From assembly GCA_003342815.1 (NCBI GenBank), contig PTEX01000032.1, positions 5,391,329 through 5,455,328 of the forward strand: a stretch of DNA of 64,000 nucleotides, read 5' to 3'. Position 1 is the first letter of the stretch. The number at the start of each line of letters is the position of its first letter. The translations under genes were made by a program, and so were the position numbers. The stretch is from Eudromia elegans (lineage: Eukaryota; Chordata; Aves; Tinamiformes; Tinamidae). The notes below the pieces were generated by a model, which was not told the DNA's origin, searched no databases, and worked only from the letters and a program-made list of their open reading frames with translations. Of the stretch, positions 1-11,050 are shown piece after piece.

Positions 1-2039
1 CTCTCTCCTCTTGTGAGATGGTTCCTGCAAAAACCTACAAACACAGGGCAAAGGACCTTTAACCACCTTCACCCATCACACTTGCAGCTGGCCAAGAGCT
101 GAACAACAAAATTAAAGGGCCAAGGAACCACAGCCTATAACATGGCAGAGAGAGGTCAGGCCCAGTTTCCCAGTTCTGTCACAGACTTTTAATGGTCTTA
201 AGCAAATCCTCTCCCTTATACTTTGCTATACATCTAAGTAACATTAAGCTGAGCAGACTTCCGGCAAGACTCTTCCAAGTGCAAGGCTCAGCTGCCAGCA
301 CCCAGGTCTAAGGCACTGGAACGCTCTGGGAATCAGAAGTGTACAGCTCTTAGGCATCAAAGATAAAGTCAAAAAGGCAAATGAACACACGTACAAACAG
401 AGCCACAACAGTGTCAGACCTATGAAATGAACCTTCTTTACTCAGTTTGCCAGCCCCTCCATTGCTAAAGCACACAGTAGAGACCACAGCAGCCAACATG
501 CCCTCATTTATGGCCCATTTATCCTAGGCTGAATCTCTATATGACCCCGCAAGTCTCACTCAGATATAACCTACAGACATCTCACTCAGATATAACCTAC
601 AGACATACATACAAGTTTCAGCTTTGTGATGGAAACTATTTAACAGTGAGGGTGTGATGGTTTGTTAGGACAGCCACTTCCAGACAGAAAGGACCCCACA
701 TTGCCTGTCACCACTTCCCGCTCCCGCACTGCTGCACGCGCTGACGCTGCTTTGCTAGGCCATGCCCAGGTACCACCTCAGCCGGCCCCAGCGGTTACGG
801 CACAGCCACACGAGGGGTGTGAAGCTGTGACCGGCTGTGGAGGAGCCCTTTCCAGGCATCCCCTTCCTGAGGCTCTGCAAGTGACTCATGCAGACAGTGC
901 AGGCCATCCCAGACAGCTTTCAGGTTAAAAATGAAGACGTGCCAACTTGCTGGGAAATGCCTAATCTGTGAGAAACCACTCATCCCAAAACACTGGAAGG
1001 GGAAGCCGCTTCCAGCACATCTGGCAGGGGATGAACTCGGCTCAGCCCAGAGCTCTGCAGCACAAGGAGCTGGCCCAACATTGAGGAGCCTGGGGCCACA
1101 CAGCCCTCCCCGCACCCGACGGGTGCCCTGCTCCAGCCAGGCCCCCCAGGCACCCACACCAGGCCAGGTATCCGCGGGACCCCCTCCAAGCAGACGATGC
1201 TGCCGGGAGCCTCGTGCTGCCCGGACCTGCAGCCCAGGCTGTGCCCAGGGAGCAGGGAGGCAGCCGGACCCTTAGGTGCGCTCCCCATTGCTCACAGCCC
1301 TGTGGCCCTCACCATGGCTTTGTGGCTGCACGGCCACAGGCTGGGCAAGCAGGTTGCTGGAAGGAACCTGCCTCCTCTACCAGTCGGGCCGGGCAAGCAG
1401 ACAAGGCAAAAGACAGACCTTCTCGGCGGCCTCCTCGGCACAGGGAGGCTGCACTCGTCCTCCCGGCTGCGGCCGCACTGCTGGCGGGGCCGGGGCGGCT
1501 TGCGGCGCCTCAGACGCTCCACATTGCCCTGCCTGCTGGCAGCCACTTGCACTCGTGCTTCCCCTCCTCCTTCCACCCCCTCTTTGCAGGGGGAAAGAGA
1601 AGGAGGGGGGATCTCTCTATTATGATTATTCTAATATATTCTGGGGGCTTGTGGTTCCTGCAAGCAGGCGGAAGTGAAACCCGCTTTCGCCCCCCTCCTC
1701 CTTCCGCGATGCTCTGGGGCTGGATGCAGCTGAGCAGCAGCCGTGCTGCCTTTGGCCAGCGATGACAGGGACCAGGGACGATGGGGACGCGCTCTGAGTG
1801 GCCCTGCCTGGGCTAGTGGCTCCCCCAGAGGCTTGCGGGTGGCCGGGGCATCACCACTGCTGCCAGCCCCTCGTCCGGAGGGGAGGCGGGAGGGGATGCA
1901 GTCCTGTCCCTGAAGCGTAGAGGTTGCTCTTGAGCCAAGAGAGGGGGGAAAAAATCATTTTCTTAATCTCATTAAGAAAGAAATCTCCCTGCCACTATCT
2001 GATGTCCCCTGGTGCTGCTCCCTGTGCCAGGAGCTGGGC
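1..2039. other. Upstream intergenic DNA, left end
   Basis: No recognisable exon. The first 660 bp are AT-leaning and contain a 26-bp tandem duplication (554-605). From about 700 the sequence becomes GC-rich and low in stops, giving many overlapping frames on both strands, none with recognisable similarity. In mammals the gene divergent from CHRDL1 is PAK3; if synteny holds, its 5' end would lie to the left on the minus strand, but no PAK3 coding exon is seen. Confidence 0.6.
554..605. repeat. Perfect 26-bp tandem duplication
   Basis: Positions 554-579 and 580-605 are identical 26-mers beginning TCTCACTCAGATATAACC. This is a simple recent-looking local duplication. Confidence 0.9.
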
Positions 2040-2280
2040 AGTCTCTGAGCTGTTGGGTCGCTGAGCAAGGCGCTGCAAAGGGCTCCATAGGGCAGCGTCG
2101 CCCGCTCCGCACGGGTGCAGGGGACACGCACTGGGTGCTGTGTCCCTACCCACATGATCCCGCTGTGGCGCGGCGGTCCAGGCGGCACCCGCAGCGGGGG
2201 ATGCAGCGCGGGCTGGGGACGCGCCAGGTGAGCGCTGCTGTCCTGGGGACACCCCGCGGCACGACCGCGTTGGCAGCAGC
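2040..2280. promoter_or_regulatory. Small CpG-rich cluster, possible alternative promoter
   Basis: CpG dinucleotides are dense here (roughly twenty in 200 bp by eye), well above the surroundings. A very good + strand splice donor, GCGCCAG|GTGAGC, lies at 2227/2228. Together they look like a first exon of a transcript reading right, which could be an alternative CHRDL1 leader or a non-coding RNA. No transcript evidence is available from sequence alone. Confidence 0.35.
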
Positions 2281-5200
2281 TACTTCACTGCCCCACAGTA
2301 ACGGCTGTGGCACAGAAGGAGAAGCTGCAAAATGCAGCCAAAGGCAGCAGCCTCTCCCAGCTCCGCAGTGACATCCTGCGGCATGGGGGCACAACTGCTC
2401 GGGGCTGGGGACCTCTGCTTTTCCCCAAGGTCCCGAGCTGGCTGGCAGGCTGCGCGCTGGGCATTGCCACGGAGCACCCGGTGCGCTGAGGCCACAGGAC
2501 GGTGCTTCAGGAACCTAAATCGGGCTGGTTTTGAAGCAGCCTGCTCCTCGTGCTGCCACAGAGCTCCGCTGCCCTGGGAAGGTGCTGGTTGCAATGCTCA
2601 TGCTCTTGAGACACGGAGCATCTCCTGGGTCTGCAACAGGGACTGTGCAGCGCCCGGTGCTGCGACTGGCCTCCTGCCTAGACCGAGGAGCGGCGAGTGA
2701 GAGGCAGCACATGAACATCCAGCTAACTAAGACAAATGCTAATTTCTTAATTCAGCATGTGGTATCATGTCGAAACAGACTGGAGGAACGTTTTACCCAG
2801 CCAAGAAGCACAGGAGAGTGATGAGTAAGTGGAACCCTGTCCCTTCCCAGCTCCCCTGTCCACCCCTGTCTCACACAGCATACCGGATTGCTGGTGGCAC
2901 AGGAAGGCAAAACCTGATGGAAGAGAGCTGGGCACACAGACAGAAAAACAGACCCCACCCATGTGCAGGAGCAAAGGGTGCAGTCGGCACGTCCAGGCAC
3001 AGTGGAGCTACCAGGGATCTGGCTTCCAGGAGTCACGAACATCTGGTGGCGCCCAGCCTAAAGATGCTCCACAGTCCCTGAGAAGCTGCGGGAGATCCAG
3101 GCCACCGTGTTCATGCTGCTTCCACAGGACCGATGAGAAGACGAGGGCTAAGCCCCGTCAGGCTGCGCACCCTGCCGCAGGGATGTTGACAGGTGGGACA
3201 AGGCTCTTCTGAATTGCGCTCACGTCGCATCACATCACGCAGGTCCACACGAGAGGCACTTGCGGGGCTCTCCACATCCCCTGCCACCCACTCACAGCAC
3301 AGAGGCTATTTCCAGGAAAAGTGAAATAGCCAGTGGCACTGTCACTGACTTGGTCAGCAGGCAGCACTCCCAGCCCCACGTGCTGGTGGGTGTCTCATTG
3401 CTGATGAGTCCCCAAACAGCCACCCAGCAGAAATGCCCTCGTCCAGTGCAACTGGCCAGACGACTGCCCTCAGTGCTGACACGCATGTGCCTGGACACGG
3501 TGCAGTGTGAATCCACACCCTGCAGCTTAATCACTGCAACTGCCTCTGCTTTGAAATAAACCACAGCTGGTGCAAAAGCGAGCAGATGTCTGCTCAGCCA
3601 TGGAGCTCAGCCTGCTGCTTTGCTCACACTGCTTCCCTACTAAGCACAGACGTGGGGTTTCTGCTTTCCAAGGTGCGAGGCCTGTTGCATCCTCTCCACC
3701 TCTCACTGGAGCACTGCAGCCAGCGACAACATGGGGCAAGACAAGACTGGAGTCTGATCTTTCCCAGGAAGTATTCCTGCCCAAGGAAACTTATTTTGCC
3801 TTCCAGAGACACAAATAACACAGAACCCATTGCATTTAGAAATAATGGCAAAACTTCTTCCCACAGCTTCGTTTCTTCATGCGGAAACATGCAGAGAATG
3901 CTAGTGTGCAGCCCAGCAAATCCAAGCCCTGTAAACTAATCAAGTGATTTCTCTTATGGGCTAGATAGAAAGCAAGACAGAAAAGCAAACAGCTTTTTTC
4001 TATTTTAAAATACTTGAGAGGCACACAAATCCCACAGAGATGGGAGCCATCTAAATATATAAAGACAGAGCTAGATAAATGAATCCATCTGTTGTAATCT
4101 AGCAGTTTCATAAAACCAATGGAAAAAATTGACAGTTTCATGAAACCACTGAAGTGCTATTGATACTTTCAAGTGTTTTAAATTCTTCTCCAGTGTGTAT
4201 GAATGTAGGAAACCAACCATCCCCTCCCAGCTCCACACAGAGACTAGAAAAGAGACCAGACTGTCCCAAATATGTTCTGCTATACTCTTTAATTAAAGAA
4301 AACTGCCATTAAAAGCCTAAAACAGACTATTAGTAATCTCTCTTTGATTCTGATTTCCAGGATATATCAGTACATACACACAGCACAACCCTGTTTCCAT
4401 CCAGACATTGCAAAGCATCTTGCAGATGGTGCTGAAGTTAATCCTGCAACACCTCCATGCTATTTCTCCATTGAGGAAACTTTGAGAAGCAAAGAGATTT
4501 GCTTATCGCCTGACAGGAAACATTAAAATGTCTGAAATGTCCAGAAGGACATGGGTGTCCTGGGTGCACGTACGTCAGCCTCTCGCCACCAGTTAACAAT
4601 CCGAGTACTAGCCTGCTTGCAAAAGGAAAGTTAGTATTTTAAGGAATACGCTGAGCAACCCCCTGGCAGTTTCACAGGCAGAGAAAGGCAAAGAAATGGT
4701 GTTTTGCTGCAGCCCATCGAGTGCTGCCTTTGCCTGTTTCGGGAATCCCTGCAGCTTGTTCGAAATGCGGCTAGGCAGCATGTATGGAGAGGAGCCAAAG
4801 GTTTCCAGACATCAAGGGGTCCTACAACATATAGAGTCACAACGCGGAGTTCCGCTCAGGTATTACTGCACCTCCACAGCATTATATATATTGAATATAG
4901 GACTCTGTGGTGGCTATGGGCGTCGGGCACCATCTGGGGAAAAAGCCAGGTGGTGACGGTCCCACACTTCCAGACATCACCTCTTGGTTACTGCTTTAAA
5001 GTGATCTTCTTCTTCCTTCTTTTTGGCTTCCTTTTTTTTCCCTTCTAAAACCCAGTAACTGATGTCTCATTATTATTATTTAGTATTTTATTAATAATAT
5101 ACTGTCACTGTGCATTAAAATTGCATATTTCCCCACATAAATGCTACGAGGCAGAAAAAAAAAATCCGCTGTTAATAAAACAGAGAGAAATTCCCAAAGG

Positions 5201-8200
5201 AAATGAATGCTCTTAAAAAACATAAATTTGATGTTAAAAAAAAAGCACTCTGCTACATTTGAAGTAATTGCAAGAGAAAAATGAAGCAGAAGACTGTTTC
5301 TCTTCAAAAATTGGCAATTTTCATATCATGCTACTGATACTTTTAATAAAAATATGTTGCTTTTATTCACTATCACTTCTTTTACTTTGGCTGATGCCGT
5401 AGCCAAACATCTGCTTGTTAAGTTAGCAGAGTAAATTGATGGTTAGTAACTCCCAAGTTTCCATAGAAGATCTGCACAGACATTTCCCAAGGAAGTTGCT
5501 TTCTAAAGCCATGTAAGGTTGCCCCTATGAGAAGAAGCAGAAAGATTCAGACAAACCATCTGTGCAGACGCTCACATAGGCTGGGCCACTCTCCTAGATG
5601 TAGGACAAGAATTCAGGTGAAGGCATCACAGAGCTTGACATGCAGGATTTACACTGAACATTAGATAAGACCATGGCAGAAGACTGAGCACAAGAAACAC
5701 ATGTAAAAGCAATGGGAAGATGGCAGCCAGTTCACTGCTAAAAACCTTAATTCCTTTTCCTGCTCTATCTAGAGAGCAGCAGAGGAAAATTAATAGTTGA
5801 AGCCTCTGAGCAGGCTCCTGCCAAACCTTACATGCAGGTGGGCCTTTCTTTATGCCCAACGCATCCTTAGAAGACTGCTAAGCTTTCCTAAATCATACTG
5901 CACCGAATTATCTATGTGTCCAATTTAAGAGACAGGTTCCCAGGAGTGGCCGTGTGGGCAGCCGGCCGGAAGGCCGGCGTGTCTGTCCCCGAGCAATGCT
6001 GCTGTACCACCACTAAGGGACAGTGTTTCCTACATTTCTACTGATGGGAACAGCAACTCTGCAAGACTGAAGTCCAGTTTTTATTAGGAATGGGCAATGC
6101 CTCCTTTTAGAGCTTGAGGTGTTTTATTTTCTGTGATATGTTTGTTTAAGTGAATTACAGACCCATTATGAACTCCCTTGATCTGATATCAGCAGCCTAC
6201 ATGGAGCAATTAATAAGCACATTATAATATCAAGGTAGTTCCTCCTGTGATATTACAAGCGCAAGGATGTCTAGTCCAATATAACCAATTTAGAATCTGA
6301 TTTTAACAAAAATACATTAACAGTTTTCTAAAATATATCACTTAGGTATATTCCTCAAGATACATTATTTGTATCTAGGAAAACCTCATAAACTGTCCTC
6401 AACTGTGTTGGCAATTTAAAGAGCTATAGCCCTGCAACTTGATGCTCTTTGATAGATACCAATTATTTTTCCATTTATATCAAAGGCATTTCTGTCACTG
6501 ACTTCACATAGGGTGAAGATTATGTCCAACTGATTACTATTTTCAGGGACAAACTTCTTTAGCGGTCCATTTCATGAGGCTTCTCTTATGTCCTGAGAAA
6601 TAATTTAACCAGCTGGGGAAACTCCACTTCTCTTCATTGCTATATGCTGCAAAGCAGATTCCTGCACAAAAGGGATGCAAGTATCAAGCAATCTTCTCTG
6701 AACTTGCTTTTCTGAAAAATGTCTCACTCTTAGCAGAGAGGAACTCATACACTTTATGGCTGAGGCTTACTTCCAAAAGGCCAGGCAGGTACAGGAGAAC
6801 AGAGCAGAGGTGCCTGCTTTTCCTTGCTTTTACTCGCATGCAGAAGAGAAGTTTCTAGGCAGTCGCTGTTACAGTGCTAACAAATAAGAGGGCCAAGCCC
6901 AGAGTGGTGTGATTTCAAGAAAAACATCTTGTTCAGAGTCTAAAACATTCAAAGACATTCAGATATAGATGGCTACAAGATTAGTCATCACATGATCAGG
7001 CTGCAACTGTAGCTGCACAGCCAAGATGTGATCTCCTTGGAGTCTCTTTGGCGACATAAAGCATAAGACACATCACGTCCAGTTAAGAAAGAGTCACTAA
7101 AAAAGGAAAAAAAATAAATCTGCTTGAACAGGAGGATGCCCAGATCTCAGCAATAGTGCATCTAGTGAGAGGCAGTGGTAGAGCCATGCTAGATAGACCT
7201 TTCTGCTACCCACCAGCTAGCCCTGCCCATTATTAACTGCAGAGCCTCACAGATTTCTGCCTGATGAGCTGTTTCAGCTAATTAGAGGCTCCAGAATCAG
7301 CTACCAGGACGTCTGAATTACCTGCCACTCGTGTTGGGCTCTGTGGGCGCACGGAGCCGCAGGTGCAGCCCTGGCTAGGAGCAGGAAGGGGCCACCCATC
7401 ATCGCGGCCCAGCTCCTCCGACTTCAATCACACGGATCGAATGTTTGGGACGGTTACGCGCATGGGAGCAAAAGCTGGCAGTTCCTGTATGGCTATTACC
7501 CAAGATATAAAATGTTTGACGTTTTAATTAAGATCTACAATATCGATGTCACAAAATGAGTCTGGAATTACAAGAGCAGGATCTGATGTGATTGTAAAAA
7601 GTTCAGCTATTCAATTGAAGGCCGGCGCTCGGTCATAACGAGAGAAAAGTTAAGGTCAGGAGTCCAAGTTCAGGAGTGGGGAAAATAAGAAGCCGAAGGA
7701 AACATTATATCCCCCAATAATCCTTGCAGCAGATATGATTTCAGCATGAAAGGATGCAGTCCAGCTTTAAAGTTTCCAAGCAAGAATCATTCTACTATAA
7801 CTCCACTGTGAGATAAAAGCAGACATGTGATCTAGTAATACTGGCCTCTTTCACTGGTGTTTTTATTGGTGCTGCCCTCCATATTAAAGAAAACAAACAC
7901 TCTGCTTTTAATATTAAAGATAACTCTAACAGGTCTGCTTCAGAGAAACTTTCTGTGTTAATCCGCCCCTTGTAATACAGTTACCCTTGTGTAAATTTGG
8001 AAGGTGGCCTGTAAAAGGAAAAGCAAACAGAGGATTGGCTCATTTTAAAACTTCTTTCCTTGCTTTGTTGTTCTTTTTTTTTCTTTTTTGGTATCAGCTT
8101 CTTCTCCTTTCTCTTTTAAAGGGTCATGGCAAGACATCTACTGTACAAGAAAAAATAAAGATGTGACCTCACAAGCAACAGAAGGAGAGAGAGATTTGGG

Positions 8201-10779
8201 TCCTGCTGAATCCTGAAATTCCATACAGGAATGCATAAATGTAAGAAAGAGCTTGTCCACTCGGCAGATATGTCACCCAGGTGTTAGTGCACCCAGGTAT
8301 TAGCGCACCAGGGCAAACTTCAGGAGACTGAGTCTACTGTAATTCTGCTCTGAGCCAGACAGGTAACTCCACACAAATCACTTCTTAGGTCTCTTTTTTT
8401 TTTTCATTTCTAAAACAGAGAACACAAAATGCACACAAATTTGAAAGCTCTGTGAGCTAAGACAGCACAGTGCACCAGTAGGTACCACTGCCATGAATTC
8501 ACCAAAGGAGCTCAAGGATGATCCCCCGGTTAACAGAGCCCCGATTGGCAGATGGGGCATGTCCACTTGGAGCTGCTGGAAATCCTACTCCCTTCTGCCC
8601 CTTGTTCATGATGTGGATTCAAACAAAAGATTTTGAAAGTAAACCATCCTTTTGCAATGGTAATCTCCTTGTGTTTAAATCATGCAATCGCATATTGCTA
8701 AATATTTTTTAAATTAGTTCTGTCAGCTGGTCAAAAAAATCTGGCATAAAAAAAAATGAAAAGCAACTAATTACCTGCAGGAATGGGTTCAAGTGAACTG
8801 GAGAGAAAACCTTTCTATTTGCTTACCGAGGCCATGAAGACAGCCTGTAAAACGTCTCATGATCTCTGCTGCAAGAGTTGAACTTCTGAACACACAGAAC
8901 GGGAAGGTTCTTTGGTGATCAAGTCATTAGCAAATTCTCCCCTTACAAACCAGGCCAATCCACACTAACCAATGAATTACAGTTGATATTGAGATAGTTT
9001 AACCAGTAGCTGAAGTGATTGCATGTTGCAGGAGACCAGAAAGTCTGCGAACATTGACCTGTGCTGACATCAAGCAAAAAATAAGGTGTATTTGCTGAAA
9101 GAGAAGCTGCAAATATCTTTCTTTACCTGTATCATACCTTTAACTGTATGCTTTTAGGTGTTGACTGTAAGGAACAAAAATATTTACCCCAGTGCTCATC
9201 GACGAATGTTTGGATGAGCTACAGCGCAAGACAAGATGCTGTCGACCTGACCACCTAACCCTGCACTGTTAGTAACACCAGGATCCCAGTTATACACAAC
9301 AGAGTCTTCTAACTGCTTGGGGACGCTATGTCCATCATGAGGAAAACCTTGGGAGAAGGCAAAGCATTAGAAAATGAGAACATTCAGGAAAACAGTTCCT
9401 CTTCGGTGCAGAGTTCCTCAGCTGCTGCCCCAAATCCTTTTCTCCTGCAGGAGGGAGACATGAGCCTTGGTAATTAGCCAGGCATCAAAACCTTCCTCGG
9501 GAATTGCTCCTCCTGTGAGGCACACGCAAAGGAAAGGTTGTCTAAACACAGCGAGGCTCCTCTCACTTGCTGGGTTATTTTCTTTGTCCCTAGGGGTGCT
9601 CCAGCCAGGGGAACTCCAGCTTGAACAGAAGGTGGCTTGGCTTCCTCCCTGTTTTTACAGCATGAGCAAGCACAAAGGCACCTTTTAGATAATGTCCAGT
9701 TCTTCACAGAGAAGGTCTCTGCAGTACCAATGGGTTTTAAACTTCACGTCTGCCTTCACTGTCATTTTATCAGGTTACTACCAGGATGTGCCTACATCCT
9801 AGGACATCTGGCACACCAGGACCCTAATCCAAAATATACTGATGATGCAAATAGCTAAAGACATTTCAGGATGCTTGGTTTTCTGATTACCTCAAGGAGA
9901 TGTTGGGAGACCCACATGCAACACAAAGTATATGCTCCAGCAAGTCAGAGACGCAAAAGTAGTGGTCACCAGAGACTTGCACTGAGCTTTCCAGTTTCCA
10001 GGCAAAAACTAGTTGTCACCTCCTACGAGCAAGGCTCCAGACAGACCTGACCTTCTGGCCACCATAGGCCAAAAGCCAAGCCTGAAACTTGTGGTGCAGT
10101 GGGATGTATCAGCACTGAAGGCATCAGAACTGGGTTATATCTGCACACAAACACACTCCCGAAGTATTTGCCAAGGATTCAGAATAGCTGGGGATTGGCC
10201 GCGTTCACATAGTACTCCTAAAGTTGGATAAAATTTAACAGCAGTAAGTTAGGAAACTTGGCCAACTCCAAAACACTACCCCAAATTTGGGCCAAAAATG
10301 ATGCACTGGCACAGAAATGCTTTAGAAGGATTTGTTCCCTTCTGCTAAATGCAGATCAGATAAGAAAAGCTGGGCTGTGGACTGCAAGCACAGGGGTGCT
10401 GCTGCTACAGGAGGCTGTGCTTTGGAAAAGAGTCTTGGTGGCAAAAACTAAGGAAACTGTGATCAAAAGCTAAGGAACTTGCAGAGCTCTGTGAAGCAGC
10501 ACAGGAGCAGGGTTGCTGTAGGAGCTGAAAGTCTCTCCTGAAGACAGGTCTGGGCAGACAGCACCGCTCAGGAGCTGCTTCTGCTGCATGTCCCTTAGCC
10601 ACTGCTCTGTATTCCTCACTTGCCCAAATCTAGTAGGGAAAACAGGAAATAGAATGATTATACTATATAAAAACACTCTTTCCAGAGAGTTACTTGGAGC
10701 AACACAGAGCGGGAGGCGAAAGGAAGGACAAAAAGCGTGATTAAGTCAACAGTGAGTCTGAAGCCCACAGGGCCGATGT
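2281..10779. other. Upstream intergenic DNA
   Basis: No coding exon recognised. The part to about 3700 is moderately GC-rich, the rest mostly AT-rich. It holds a GC hairpin (GCCGGCC-GGAA-GGCCGGC, 5961-5978) in AT-rich surroundings and a small CpG patch near 7330-7460. AT-rich, non-repetitive stretches with TTAATTAA-type motifs (for example 7500-7640) could be conserved regulatory elements, which needs cross-species alignment. Confidence 0.6.
5961..5978. repeat. Perfect GC inverted repeat
   Basis: GCCGGCC and GGCCGGC arms of 7 bp flank a GGAA loop, in an AT-rich stretch. Methylatable CpGs are present in both arms. Function unknown. Confidence 0.7.
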
Positions 10780-11050
10780 GTGTTGTCAGCTCGCGGCCCC
10801 AGCTCGTAGCAGGCTGGGCCACAGCATGCGCAGATCTCCGCAGGGTGCCTGGATGTGCCAGGGCCCTCAGCCCTCCAGTCGGTACCTGGGGTGGCGCAGG
10901 GAGCACAAGGATTGCATGGAGCGTGCGGGAGCGGGAGCAGGAGCAGGAGCGGCGCCTCACGGGAGCCCTCCCCTCTCCCACGGGCGTTGGAGGCGAGGGT
11001 GAAGAGCGTCTCCCCTTCCCGGCGAGGCGAAGCGGGGAGGATCCGTCTGA
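10780..11050. promoter_or_regulatory. CpG-rich cluster 6.5 kb upstream of the main island
   Basis: An isolated GC- and CpG-rich patch with an imperfect hexamer repeat (GAGCGG/GAGCAG, about 10925-10953), followed by an AP-1 type TGAGTCA at 11093-11099. It may be an alternative promoter or an enhancer for CHRDL1 or for a minus-strand neighbour. Open frames across it have no recognisable similarity. Confidence 0.35.

Noticed and set aside
1197-1765. Overlapping open frames of 130-180 codons in the GC-rich left end
   Set aside because: Three overlapping frames on one strand and one on the other are open at once, which indicates composition rather than coding. No recognisable similarity.
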